A stretch of DNA of 64,000 nucleotides from Tribonema minus (taxonomy: Eukaryota; Sar; Xanthophyceae; Tribonematales; Tribonemataceae): positions 186,001 to 250,000 of the forward strand of contig JAFCMP010000065.1 of the NCBI GenBank assembly GCA_017506865.1, given 5' to 3'. Below the pieces are notes generated by a model. It did no database searches and was not told where the DNA came from. It saw only the letters and a list, made by a program, of their open reading frames with translations. A program made the position numbers and the translations under genes. Shown in pieces: positions 12,101 to 42,399 of the stretch (the stretch's first letter is position 1; each line of letters starts with the position of its first letter).

Positions 12101-14700
12101 CCGTGCATTCCCAGGCATCTCGTATGCTGCACTTGTCAGCATCTGCTTGTCATCAACTGGTCTGCAAACTTCACACAAACGGCAATGGCTCCGAGAGGCG
12201 CTCACTACGCGATTCCACGCTTATCATTGTTGTAATAATAATGGCGCTCATGAAAATCTTTCATGTATGTACTTCAGTCTCAAAGAGGCGCTCACTCTGT
12301 GTCTCCACGCTTATCGTTATTGTACATAATGTCGCTGATGAAATCTTTCATGTTTGCGCAGCTTGCCAAGAACTGGGTCGTGAGCTTCTCCGCCAACCTG
12401 GTGGCCTCCCTGGCCATGGCGTGGCTGGTGTTCCACTCGGGGGTCGTGTTCAACCCTGCAGCGGCGGTGGGCATGGCCGTCTACAAGACGAAACTGTCAT
12501 TCGGCGCAGCGTTCATCAGGGGCATGCTCTGCAACTGGTGAGTCAGCTATATTTTGCAATGTGTCAATTTTTTGTACTTCAAGGAGTCTTTGTTTTTGGA
12601 GGTACCATAATCTTTTTGGGGTATGGTGGCATGTAAGATGGTGCTCACATGGATGCGCGGATCATCTGCTCGTGAGTTGAAGTTGAGGTTGGCAGCGCAG
12701 CGTCACCAGTTGCGGCGGGCATGGCCATCTACAAGACGAAACTGTCTTTTGGCGCCGTGTTCATCAGGGGCATGCTCTGCGACTGGTGAGTCAGCTACTG
12801 GTGCTCAGCAAGTGGAGTGCACGGCTCCCGTGTTGACAGTTTCAAATTGCAGTTGGTGGCATTCAAGTAGCGTCGCCGCTCGCAGTGCGTGCGAGTGCGC
12901 GCGCTTGCAGCAGCTTTCGGCTCTGTTGCCGTCGCAACGAGTAGCGAGGGCATGAGAATAGTGACACCAACAGCTGCTTCTGATCATTGCTGTTGATCAT
13001 GCCTTGCCATGTGCGACCGAATGCACCATGCTGTTCAGCTAGTAGCTCGCCAATCTTGTCCATGCAAATGTGCTCAGTTGCAAGGCCTTGCCACTGTTGC
13101 ATGTGCTTCTACCGCACGTACGTTGGAGGCAGCAGCAGCACTTCAACAAGCACTTCAACGGTCGTGACGTGCCAGCACCACGAATGAGCTTCAAAAGCGT
13201 CGCTCACAACGTCTTTCACTTTTTGTGCTGACGGTGCGCTCCCGTGCGCAGGCTGGTGTGCATGGCCGTCTGGATGGCCAGCGGGTGCACGAGTGCAACG
13301 GACAAGTTTGTCTCCATCTGGCTGCCCATCACCGCCTTCACCGCCATCGGGTTTGAGCACAGCGTCGCCAACATGTGAGCAGCGGCTGCTACCCAACAAC
13401 TTCTGTGATACTTCAGAAGTATTTTTTATTGAGTAGAGACGAATTAAAAGATCGTAGAGCTCAAGGCGACAAGGGATGGTTAGCCACAAGTGCCTGCCAC
13501 CAATAATCATGATCGCCGCTGTTGCAGTCGTTGGCCGCGAGTCAAACAGTGCCATCATATCCACGTAGTCAAAAGCCTTCCGTGCGCAACCTATTGAGCG
13601 TTCGAGGGCATGGGTGTTCAGTATGGAAAGGTCTCACGTGTTTGGTAGGCCAGCTCCAGCTGGTAGCCCAACACAGGAAGTGCAGCAGCTACTGACAGCG
13701 CTCTTGAATGCGCGTAGTGTAGAAGGTGGTGAACGGGATAAATAATTTCAAAAGCAAACGACAGGGAGGGAACTGATATTGCCATTTGGTGTCGGATCAT
13801 ACATAAATCGAAGTGCCCAACGTAACAGTTGCAATTCTGTCTTGAATTTGGGCAAGGCATCGGGCGCTCTCTCCAGCATCAAGCTGAACTTGTTGCAGCA
13901 AGTTGTTATTGCTCGTATCAGGTTCTCTTTTTGCAGTTGCGGTTGCTGTCATTGTGTCCACTGCATGCAGCAGCTGCGCAATACTGCATGGCAGTCCATT
14001 CATATCCTCTACATAAGGGGTACTGTCATTGAACTTGCCAGCGGTGGGCCATCATGCATGCTGCTCCAGATGGTACTGCACTGGGCGCTGCACGCACGAC
14101 GACCCAGTGTCAAGGTGTGGTTTGCCGACCATCTGTCCGCACATGCCGCCAAACAAACGATGACCGCGACCGCCACATCAACATACATGTATGCTCACAT
14201 CATGTGTCGCACACCAGGGCGTCTCTCTTCGGTGTCCCACCGCACATCAGCTGCCTTGCACGACATCTTGAAGTCTGGTACCGCAAGTGAAATCTGTGGC
14301 ACACCCTTCCTTTTGTTGTTGGTGTTGTCGTTTGCCGCTACGGTACCTTTTACGGCAAGCCTGCCACCACATCGCACACATCTGCAGCACCCTCCCCACT
14401 ATCTATCTGCCGCATCTCGCTGCGCGCCGCATTGCGCGCGCTTGCCCTGTTCAAGCTCACCTGAATCGCCTGGCGCGCGCAGAACTCGGCGATCTCACTC
14501 GCCACGACGCTTGCTGCCGCAGGTTCCTCATCCCCCTGGGCATCATGCACGGCGCCCCCGTGAGCATGGCCACCTTCTTCATCAAGAACCTGCTGCCAGT
14601 CACCCTCGGCAACATTCTGGGGGGGGCACTGGGCATCAGCGGGGCGTACTCCATGGTCTACGGAGACCTCGACAAGGAGGCCGAGTCGCGCTACATCTAG
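9144..14700 (+). CDS. Formate/nitrite transporter (FNT) family channel, plastid NAR1-like, 7 exons
   Basis: Exons: 9144-9362, 9796-9934, 10299-10417, 11373-11453, 12362-12537, 13252-13374 and 14523-14700. Total 1035 nt, 344 residues, all phases consistent, stop TAG. After an N-terminal hydrophobic leader and Arg/Ala-rich region (about 1-75) comes the FNT pore fold: TPCELYANVVAMGQRKAKL, GVLAGAYISVGALLALTIG, ANCPGLVG, CGGELFTGN, AKNWVVSFSANL, the MLCNWLVCMAVW helix, and GFEHSVANM with the conserved central histidine, then FLIPLGI. Family members pass formate or nitrite as pentamers. With a targeting-like N-terminus, nitrite import into the plastid (as for algal NAR1) is the likely role, but substrate is inferred. 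The start at 9144 is preferred over 9075 because it yields a signal peptide. Confidence 0.93.
11430..11650. repeat. Two-copy duplication of the FNT exon 4 donor edge
   Basis: The last 23 bases of exon 4 plus donor (gagaagcgcgccaccgtcaa followed by acaggtgtgta) recur at 11576 as gagaagcgcgccactgtcaa with the same GTGTGTA donor. Downstream intron (ctacat, gagcacattg) is also repeated. Period is about 138 bp, and the second copy is intronic. Confidence 0.85.
11741..11788. repeat. 20-bp perfect tandem duplication in FNT intron 4
   Basis: The 20-mer aacggtgcacttgcaatgac occurs twice head to tail and begins a third time. A simple recent slippage or duplication product inside the intron. Confidence 0.8.
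12185..12362. repeat. Duplication of the intron end preceding FNT exon 5 (acceptor side)
   Basis: Two copies, about 97 bp apart, of gaggcgctcact ... ccacgcttatc ... gtcgctgatgaaatctttcatg. The gene-proximal copy ends in the real acceptor TTTGCGCAG|CTTGCC. The distal copy ends in tgtacttcag, also an AG. Confidence 0.7.
12466..12800. repeat. Two-copy duplication of the FNT exon 5 donor edge
   Basis: The last ~70 bases of exon 5 with the donor (atggccgtctacaagacgaa ... ctctgcaactg|gtgagtcagcta) recur about 248 bp downstream at 12720-12797 (atggccatctacaagacgaa ... ctctgcgactg|gtgagtcagcta). The second copy lies inside intron 5 and keeps an identical GTGAGTCAGCTA donor. Its translation is still readable (KTKLSFGAVFIRGMLCDW), so the duplication is fairly young or conserved. 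Confidence 0.9.
13438..13570 (+). repeat. Dispersed repeat copy in FNT intron 6
   Basis: About 130 bp (aaaagatcgtagagctcaag ... ggatggttagccacaagtgc ... ccatcatatccacgtagtca) match 44866-44995 in the same orientation at roughly 80% by eye. At 44.9 kb the segment lies inside one copy of the large direct repeat and is absent from the other, so it is an independent small mobile or dispersed sequence. No coding capacity. Confidence 0.75.
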
Positions 14701-16008
14701 TCGGCTGCGCTGGCGGCGCACGGCAGGCAGGAGCACTTGCCTGAGGCTTACTTAATGCACTTGTAGCGGCAGCATACGAGGAGGACAGCGAGAACAGCGC
14801 GCAGTACGATATCGGTTAGCGCGCGCCTCAGAGTGTGCTCCTTGGGGCCACCCGCGCTGAGCGCTGACAGCAACGCTGACCACGATTCGAGCTGGTCAGC
14901 AACGCGAGCGCCATTCGCGTGCTGCATCCAGGCAGCCTGCAGCGCTCGACAGCAGCGCAGCGTGCCCCCCCCCCACCATACTTGAAGTGTAACGATCTTG
15001 AAGTCTGGAAACGCGCCGGCACGTGCGCAGACACACAGCGCCGCCGGCGAAGTCGCACGCGCAGCTGTACTTCACCTGGACTCTACTCGCAGAGAGAGTC
15101 TCTGCTGGCCACGCTGGCTGGCCCTTACCCTACGCAATTCCACTTGTCTACTGCAGCAGTGCTCCGCTGAGACGTGCGGCACATAAATGGAATACACCCC
15201 TTGTGTTGACGGACGTGTTAAAATGGCATTGCTTGACTCGTTTGCCTACGCTCGTTAACACCTTGCGGTTTTGCGCGTGATCTTATGCCTTCTGTACACG
15301 CGTCACGTAATCGCATAGCTGCTGTACGAATTCAAAGGTGGTGCCCGCATAAAATTGTGGTGGATCACTGTCCCGTGCCATGACAACTTTGCAAAAACTT
15401 CTAGTGTTAGTGGAAGCACGCGTTAGCACGACTGTACGGACAATGTGGAATGTGGCAAATCAACAGTACAGGTGACGCAGCAAAGACTGCATGTCTGGCT
15501 GCAATGACAAGATGGCTGCAGGTTGCCTCAGCATGCACAGCACAGGCACGGAGGATTTCAGGCGCGTGCTGCAAATATGGTGCATTGGACCACCACAACC
15601 CCACGCATTTTTGTAACTTCCCACGTCGTACATTGCTGCATGGCAGAGCAAGCCTCTTGCAGGCCTGTCAGAGCCGTTAAAACAGATTGAGATTGGTGCC
15701 CCCCCCCCCCCCCATTCTGCATTAGTAAAATCGCTGGTCCGAACGCATGGATGTTGTTCCCGTGCAGCAGACGTTGCAGGCATCGCCTCTGCTGCGGCGT
15801 CAGCCACTGCAGCTGCGTTGCCGGCACCGCAGCTGCTGCCGCCAGCGTTGCCAAAGAAGCTGTTCACAGACACACGGCCGTGCACTTGCCCCCCGACACC
15901 CGCCATGCATCGCTGCCCCCCCACTGCACCCATGCCCCTCTACCTCTCAACTTTCTCATAGTGTGTGCCCCGCGACCATGCACTACGCTATACATGCCCC
16001 CCTTTCCC
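14701..16008. other. Convergent intergenic spacer between FNT and ATAD2-like 3' ends
   Basis: 1.3 kb between two convergent stop codons (14700 plus, 16009 minus). It should hold both 3' UTRs. It contains a C run at about 15699-15713, an ACTTGAAGT site at 14980 and cttgaagtctgg at 14999 (also present at 14269). No gene can be supported. Confidence 0.5.
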
Positions 16009-34824
<18,816 letters not shown>

Positions 34825-35262
34825 CGTATCCACCTGCTCTGCCGATTGTGGTGGCGCACGCTTTGCGAGTGCTGGCCCTGGCCTGGCCGGCTAACGCAAA
34901 CACGCCAGTGTTTCCACTCCTCCAGCACTAGACTACGACTTCCGGAGCGCTGATGGTGTGCCAGTGTTTCTTCGCCAAGCTGCAACACGTCCAAACAAAA
35001 ATTCAAACGAGGCGCGAAAATCATCCTGGTGTGATCAGCGATGTGCACAAGTGGTGGACACAGCTGTGCGACGTTACCTCGTAGGTTGTCGTGCACTCAG
35101 CAATACCTTTCGCCTTTATCGAGCTCGATTCTAAAGAGGTAAAGAGGCTTCACCCCGCACGAACAAAAGTAAAATGAGGAGCAGTACAGGAAAGCAGTAG
35201 TTGGCGAGCGAGCTGCGGAAGTACTGTAGACGTCGCCTGCAGCGGCTGTGAGTTGGGAGGCT
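34825..35262. promoter_or_regulatory. Divergent spacer between ATAD2-like gene and DUF92 paralog
   Basis: 438 bp between start codons 34824 (minus) and 35263 (plus). The plus side has an in-frame TAG at 35227 and a possible acceptor (cgcctgcag|c at 35241), so an upstream 5' exon of the DUF92 copy cannot be excluded. No clear core-promoter element was seen. Confidence 0.35.
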
Positions 35263-36009
35263 ATGCAGAGTTCACACGTCCTAGAAGCGCTCGCCGTGAA
35301 TGCGGTGGCTCTGGCACTGCTGTTCGCCACGGGCAAGGCCACCAGGATCCTCACGCAAGCGGGCCTGCTGCACGCCTTTATTCTGGGTACTACACTATGG
35401 AGCACCCTTGGCTGGCAAGCTTGGTCAACAGCCATGCTCTTCCTGATCTCAGGATCAGTTGTAACAAAAGTCAAAATGGCCGATAAGCTGGCCCAGGGCA
35501 TAGCGGAGAAGAGGCACGGGGCCCGGGGGCCCGAGAACGTATGGGGCAGCGCAGCGGCAGGCACAGCATGCGCGCTCGCGGCGGTCGCCTACCCGCAGCA
35601 CGCGCCGCTGCTCAAGATAGGCTTCACGGCGTCCTTCGCCGCCAAGCTGTGCGACACGGCGGCCACGGAGCTGGGCAAGGCGTACGGCAGGCGCGCGTAC
35701 CTGGTCACCACGCTGCGCCGCGTCAGGCCGGGCACCGTCGGCGCCGTCTCGCTCGAGGGCACCGCCGCCGGCGCGGCGGGCGCAGCGCTCATCACGCTGT
35801 ACGCCGTTGCGACGGCGCTGGTGCCGCGCGGCGCCGCGCTGCCGTGCCTCGCGGCGGCGGTCGCGGCGGCGCACGCGGAGAGCGTGCTCAACGCGACGCT
35901 GCAGGGGCGCGCGCGCTGGCTCACGGGCGAGGTCATCAACGCCGTGCTGACGGTGCTGGGCGCGGCGCTCGGCGTGGCGCTGTGGCTGCTGCAGCAACGG
36001 CGCTCATAG
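35263..36009 (+). CDS. DUF92 family membrane protein, intronless paralog without targeting leader
   Basis: A single open exon of 248 residues, ATG at 35263 (in-frame stop at 35227), stop TAG. It aligns along its length with the DUF92 protein encoded at 7494-8898: shared VTKVKMA, GIAE, RGPENVWGSAA, GKAYGR, GAVSLEGTAAG and EVIN. The intron of the other copy (after the Gly preceding SAVTK) is missing here, where the sequence reads LISGSVVTKVKM. The conserved GDTFASEIG block is altered to CDTAATELG (Gly to Cys, Ser to Thr). No signal or transit peptide precedes the first membrane helix (LEALAVNAVALALLF). Retrocopy origin or ancestral intron loss are both possible. The changed motif suggests a different substrate or location, but function is not assignable. 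Confidence 0.88.
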   Translation: MQSSHVLEALAVNAVALALLFATGKATRILTQAGLLHAFILGTTLWSTLGWQAWSTAMLFLISGSVVTKVKMADKLAQGIAEKRHGARGPENVWGSAAAGTACALAAVAYPQHAPLLKIGFTASFAAKLCDTAATELGKAYGRRAYLVTTLRRVRPGTVGAVSLEGTAAGAAGAALITLYAVATALVPRGAALPCLAAAVAAAHAESVLNATLQGRARWLTGEVINAVLTVLGAALGVALWLLQQRRS

Positions 36010-37179
36010 CACGCGGAGTGGTGCCGGCGGCGGCACGCACGCGGCGGCGGCACGGACGGCGGGGGTGGCGCTGCGCTGCGGCAGCTGCAGCAGCGCACAT
36101 GAGATGAGGAGCGCGGATCCCGGCAGCATGCGGCGATGCAAGCTTGCTGATGACGCGGCGCACCGCATGGTGCTGGCACAGCTGCAGCAGGCACGTGTAC
36201 AGTAGCGCAAGCGCCGCGGAAGGCGCGCTGTGCGTAGGCGGCGCGGCACTGCAGCACTGGCAGCGATTCACATCCTTTTCGCGCTGTTCCCAGCAGCAAG
36301 TGCCAGTGCATGTGAGGGTGCATACATGAGTGTGTCCATGTTGTGTGAGAGCGCCTGTTAACAGCAGCAGTGCTGCAAAGCGGAGGGTCCATAGTGGTAC
36401 CTTGTACAGCACATTCACATTCAGGTAGTCGAAGCCCTGAAGCACCTTCAACCGCCACAAAGACTGATAGATGCTTGTGCATTGAATCTTGTACAGAGGT
36501 GAGAGGCCGGCGCGCGCATGCGAATGCTCCAATAAGAACCGTGCATATTGTCCGTCAATGGCTGCACGTCAATCCTAAGTGACCCACACAAAAAATGCTG
36601 GTATTCCGAAGTGCCTACCGTCTGCTTGCAGATATGCTATTGACGCCATGAATGCCTGTTTGAAAGTTTGGATGGCCAATGCTTGAAGTTTGACACATCT
36701 GCAACGCATCAAATTTTGAAGCATCTTTGTGCATTGGGCTGGCTATGCTTGCGCCGCTGTTCTGTACTGTAGTGTCATCTGTGTTGTTTAGTAGTGCACA
36801 TGTTCGCATTGCCTTGTGACGCTCCCCAAATCTTCAACTTCAACTGGAGCAGCTGGCGCAGTGAGGCAGAAGGTACTCCACGCATAGGCTTGACAGTGGC
36901 TAACATGTGCACTCAAAACTCGGCAAGGCAGTGCAGAGCCATGCTGCAATGGGATGCTGGCCCTCGTAGAGGGATGGTTCAAGTGATGTCATGCACATGG
37001 CGTATTTGCAGGCATGCTCCGGATCAGTGATCACGTGCATTTGCAAAAGAGTGGTGTGGGCATGTTCAACGAAGTTCATGTGTCCTCATACCTCTTCCGT
37101 CACTCCCTTGTATGCTTTGGTTGCAGTTGCATTTGCATGCAGCGTTACACTACACATCGGAGCAATATATCATGACAAC
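36010..37179. other. Intergenic, no gene recognised
   Basis: 1.2 kb following the DUF92 paralog. Open frames overlap on both strands and carry no family features. Nothing further seen. Confidence 0.4.
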
Positions 37180-40100
37180 ACGAAGCACCTCACGCTAGGC
37201 AACTGTGGGGCAGCGGAGGCGCTGTTTGATGATGCGGTTGCACTCAAATGTGGCACACCAGCAGTCGCACAGGCGTACTTCTGCACTGTGCAGGAGACCT
37301 TCAACAACGACACAACATGCACGCGCGCACACACACACACACACCGAAACAGGCACTTGAGTGTTCTCATAGTCTTAGATAAAACCATAGGTACGCATAT
37401 GCGTATCGGCAATCAACCATGGCACCACAGCAGCAGGTGAAGGGGAGAGAATTTAAGCCAGCGTGTTTGTGCTGCGGAATGTGTGGTGAATACATTCATT
37501 CAAAAATTAATAGCTGCAGGTCCACAATTAGTTGTCGTGTACACTACTCACCAAAAATGAAGTGAATGCCTGGGGAAAGCTAATGGGGGGGAGGCGGGAG
37601 GGGGGAGCGGAGGGGCACGCTGGCAGGTAGGTGCGCTAGATAGATCGCCGCCGGACAACCGGGGGGTCATACTCCCTACGGATACCAAGTAAATGATCTG
37701 AGGCCAGCTTGCCAAGTTAGCAATAGATCAATGCTATCATCACTTCAACTGCTGCAGTTGTGAACCCCCTTCCATGACGGAAGGGTGACGTAGATACGGG
37801 GGGGGGGGGGGGGGGGGGGGGCGTTCCGAGTCCTGCTGCTCGCCCGTGCCGCATCACGCCGCCGCCGCTGCAGAGTAGGAAAACCAGTGCACCATAGCGG
37901 CGTGCCCAAAGGCAGCGCGCCGCACTGCTCCGGCCTTGGACGCGGCGGACTTGCGGCATGCAGGAGCCCGATAGCTGTGGGCAATCACCCATATGGGACG
38001 GGGAACTCCTGTTCAGCCTGCGCGTAACAACACCAGTGCGGCGTAGCGGCGGGCCGAGAGACAGTGTGTTGCACTGCTCCGACAGAGCATGGCATGCAGC
38101 AACCCGGCAGCTGTGGGCACTCAAGAGTAAGAGCGCAAGTGCCATGCGGGTGATCGCTGGGCCTGTAGGGGAGGCAACAAAGAAGAGAGGAGACTAGTTC
38201 TGCACAGGTGCAACGAGCACTGAGTCTACTGACAAATGAGCAAGCACATGAGCAGGCAGGTGGAACTTACTCAGTACGAATGCGAGTGGGTAAGCGAGTC
38301 AGAAGGAACACAGGAGCCTTGTAGCTGCGGATCTGCCGTCAAAGGCATATGTTTACACCTGTACACATGCAGTAGATGCAGGGTCAGACAGTGAGTAGGT
38401 GAACAGGCGGACCATACAGACATGAGCAGGAGCGGGCAAGTGGTCAGTATGCAGGTCATAAGCGACTTTGAATGATTCTGTAAAGGTGCTGATCGTGTTG
38501 GGATTGGCAGCACGTAAGTATTCGAGCAGGTTGTACTCTGCGATTGAATGCATCGAAAAGGCAAGCAAGTCAAGTGTTCACATAAAGCTTCCACGTGTAC
38601 GCGTGATCTGGTTTCTGCGCAGGTACAGTAAGATTGAGTCAAAGAGCGGTGAGTGATCAGGCGATATGATCAGTGGCGTGTCTGGACAATCACATATGGC
38701 AAAGAAAATTGAAAGGCGCGCCTCGGCAACTAACGCCCCTGCACAGGAGGAGGGGGGGGGGGGGGGGCACCTCTCATGTCTGCAGTGTAGTGATAGAGCG
38801 CATCCTTGAACTGAGAAAACCAGCATTAATATGTCGCCGCGCTGCCAAATCGCCTCCCCGACCGTTATGGTCTGTCTTAGTTTGACACCAATCTCTGTGT
38901 CAAGGCCCCCACACCACGCCAAGGTGCAGACCAATCGCAGGGGAACTACACGAAAGCTACGTAAACTGTTCGTCAAGAATTAGGTGCTCACAGTTGTCAA
39001 GAGTAGGGTTGAGCTCAGTGTAAGCTACAATGCTGAGCACCGATGTGCATTCTGACAACTGCATCGTAAGCTTTAGTATGTGTGGTTTGCGTAGTGTGAG
39101 TGTTGCAATTGGTTGAGGTATCTTGCATAGATGTAGGCATCTTGAGCGAACTGATACTGATACTTTGCGCTGCAGAAAAAATGTGAAGGCATTTGAATGT
39201 GAGGGACGGCCCTGGAAGGCAGGGGGCGGCGGCTCCCCAAGCCCTCCAAAAGAGGACACGCGCGCATCGTGCCCTCCCACGATCCAGGTCTGTTTTCATG
39301 GTCGTGAGCCACCGTCAGTACCCCAGAATCGTCTGTAGACAGACACGGCCTGGACAAGTACAGGGTGCGCTACGCAACGTGGTGCCATGCGTTCACTGAC
39401 CTAGAGAAGCCTCCCGCACAGCCGCGACGCCACAATCACCAAGGCCAGGCAAAAAAATTGCCTGGCCTTCACATCCAAATGCCTCGCGCGCGACAGACTA
39501 TCACCATGAGCACTGCATAACGTTGCATGATTCTTTGGCATGATGCGGGCTGCAGTTTGGCCAAAATACGCATCTGCTGCACAAGTTAGCGAATGTCGAT
39601 CAGCAAGCTTCTCCTTCCTGCGCGGCATTGCCTCGAGACTGGTGTCATGGCAGCAGGACGTCTGTGTGATGCTGCAGGCACAAGCGGCGATCGTGTCACA
39701 AGTAGCTGTGTCAGTTGCCCTGCAAACAGGTTATGTTTGCAGTACAATCAAAGACTTGACCACAGATTACACCAGTCACAGGCTTGCTGCGCGAGCACTA
39801 TGGCCATGTAATGTAGATCTGACACCGTGTATCTATGCTGCCCGATGCAGGGCAGTTGGCACCGGGGCAGCATAGGCGACACTGCTGAATAGACAGTCGC
39901 CAGTCTGGAAGAAACGGCAGATTGTTTGCACTTGCGGTGTTGCGGCACAAGTGGAGGTGCGCTCAGTGCGCTGCTGCGTGAGTGTGACAGATGGTCACAC
40001 ACCTGCCGGTAAAGGCGCGCTACGGCGGCTGCGTGCTGCGTGCACGCTTGTTCCGGCCGTAATACTTCGAGGCTGTCAATGAATTGACAGGCTGGACAAT

Positions 40101-40665
40101 GCCGCGCAGTCAGGGAGTACAAGCTTGCTGAACGACATCGGCATACCTAGCGCCGCAGACGAGGGAATTGGACAAAATACTCTTGCCTGCACCGCGCCTA
40201 GAATCATGACAGCTGAAAGCAGATGCCTATGAAAATGCCTTGCGTTTGATTACCTGCAGAGCCCAGGCCAGTGCGCCCGCTGTGGCAGACGCTATGGTTC
40301 CTCCAAGCATATCATTCCGCCGACGCTGGGACAGGGCACCCAACTGACACCGCCGAGCGCACGCCACGCCTAGAACGCCAGGGGTGATCTGGAAACGGCA
40401 GCACGTGATGACACGCGCTTCCGAGAGAGGCGGAAGGGTATCGCCACTGCAACCATGCTGCTGGTGGTCGCCGCCAGCATCACCTCGGGTGCGGTGCGCC
40501 ATGGATATATATGGCAGGCTTCTTGCAGCGCCCAGCACACGCACCAAGCCTCGCCCGCGCGCAGCAAGCGAGCGAGTTGGACCTTAAAGAGGAAAGGGAT
40601 GGTAGCCCAACGTCCTCCAACGCCTCCTGGCTATTCCACTGTAGGCCATCCGTGCGCTCGGAGGT
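37180..40665 (+). mobile_element. Large direct repeat, copy A (about 3.5 kb, non-coding)
   Basis: Matches copy B (42400-45805) in the same order and orientation throughout. Anchors: ggggcagcggaggcgct (37206 / 42426), a CA microsatellite (37329 / 42531), tgagcaggcaggt(g/c)gaac (38250 / 43135), aggcgcgcctcggcaac (38715 / 43690), gagggacggccctggaaggc (39201 / 44200), cgccaggggtgatctggaaa (40376 / 45514) and aggcctcctggctatt. It contains poly-G runs (about 37799-37820 and 38745-38767) and an internal ~137-bp tandem duplication (37876-38127). No conserved open reading frame is shared by the copies, so it is probably a non-autonomous or decayed element, or a segmental duplication. Confidence 0.75.
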
Positions 40666-42399
40666 GTGATTCTCGCAGTTCAACTCACTGTTGAAGTGGG
40701 TGAAACCGCGCACATCTTGGGGGCACAGAGTGTGAACGAACCTATAGAGTTCCTGCGATGCACCGTACCGTGCATCGTTTCGTGTTCCTGCCAGGTGATT
40801 CCGACCTACCTCTGTCTGGCCACGTCTGCGCTAAGGCTGTCAACTCGTGTGACGAAACATGTGATCTTGAAGCCAAGCAAAGACTGAGTGCGGCTCGCAG
40901 GACACTCGCACAGAGACTGTTTGGCTGGCAAAGATTTCTACTGGAGCTCGCCTGGGAAAGTGCTCCGTTGCGTTGTCAGCTTACAGCACGCCATACCTCG
41001 TGTGTTGCCCAGCCTTTGCGGGCGACCTACGAGCCACATTCGTAAACCACTGGACTTGCAGTCAGCCCCATCCATACCTTGCGCTGGCGACATAGTGCAA
41101 GATCATCCATTGCGCCCCATTACTCACGACTGCTCTGTATAATGAAGTGTGATGGTCAACAGCGGATGAATGTGCTGAAGATTATCTGCTTCCAGACTTC
41201 TGCAAATTTGAAGTCACAGGCTATCCAGAACGCATTTTATTGATGAGATGATCCACACTATATATCCATACAACAGTTTTGTCCGTGGCAGCAACACGCG
41301 TCGCTGCTGAACTTGCAGTGCAAGCGTTGGTGCTAAACTTGTGCAAACGGGCAATAACAATGTGTGCGACAGCGGAGGCATGCCAGCTGCGGTCCCAGCG
41401 CCAGTGGCGTTTCTGTGTCAACGCGCGTGCGTCGGCGAATGTGATGCCGGCACGTATTGCGACGCCGACGCATTGCATCCGTTGTTGCACTAGTAGCGGC
41501 AGTGCTTCATCTTTATAAATATATGCATGCGTACAGCAACCATGCGCATGGCAGTGGACCACCAATCTGTCCGGGTCGGTGCTAACCATGTCAGAGCGCG
41601 CAAGGCAAAGGTGGCACTTAGCCATACTCTCGATGCCAGTGGGAGCAATGCCTTCATCTTGGCTGGCGACGTGCACCACAAGAACAGCACTTTTGTCGTG
41701 CTTTCAACGCGAACGAGGAGGCAGCGACCGGGTGTGTCTGGGGATGAAGCGGAATCGTGAGTGTCAGGTGGCATAGGCACTCCCATGGATCAAGCATGCG
41801 TGTGGGACCTTTTCGAGAGCCAGAATGGGGGGGCAAAGAGGCATGAGAGCTTTGCTGCCATCGATGGCTTCTTTTATCACGCATCTTTACCTGGTGCTCA
41901 ATGACTCATATGGTGCACTTTAACCACGAGAGAAGGGCCTCATGATTGAACGCTGCTGTGCTGACAAGCAAATTCAGGGCAAGCAGTGCCAAGCAGTTGA
42001 CCGGCAATTGCAGTGCAAGTGAAGTGCTCTGAAACAAATTGATGCAGAGTGAGCAAGCAATCACATATCGGCCAAGAGGAGTCCTGGTAAGGGTGTGGGG
42101 CAGGCTCAGAGGGGTGCTGAACCTTCTATGGCGAGGGACTTGGACAGCGAGCTAGGAGGACGGGGTGCCAGCTTGGTTCCCACGAAAAGCGTGCCAGCAA
42201 GCAACACAAGGTGTTGCTGAGCAATGTGGACATTGAATAAATCCAGGACGTCATCATGAGTCCCGAACATTCCCGGGAACTATGAATCAATTCACATACT
42301 TTGAAGTCGCTATTTCACTCACACTCTGCAAGCCTGGCCACAGTCGCTCAGAACATTTCTTTTTGGTCAACAACAGCTGAAACTCTTGGAGCGGTCAAC
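40666..42399. other. Unique spacer between the two large direct repeats
   Basis: 1.7 kb. The only open frames of note overlap on opposite strands near 41221-41760 (one with CHLC...HCHAHGC), and neither can be preferred. If the flanking repeats were LTR-like this would be the internal region, but no polymerase, protease or integrase motif is visible. Confidence 0.4.

Noticed and set aside
12715-12800. Additional FNT exon
   Set aside because: It is an intronic duplicate of the exon 5 end; including it would repeat a membrane segment and break the phase to exon 6.
37329-37345. CRISPR-like or regulatory repeat
   Set aside because: Simple CA dinucleotide microsatellite; no spacer structure, and the genome is eukaryotic.
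41221-41760. Cys/His-containing minus frame (152 codons) and an overlapping plus frame
   Set aside because: Both look equally protein-like, the minus frame lacks an ATG at its beginning, and neither has a partner exon or known family.
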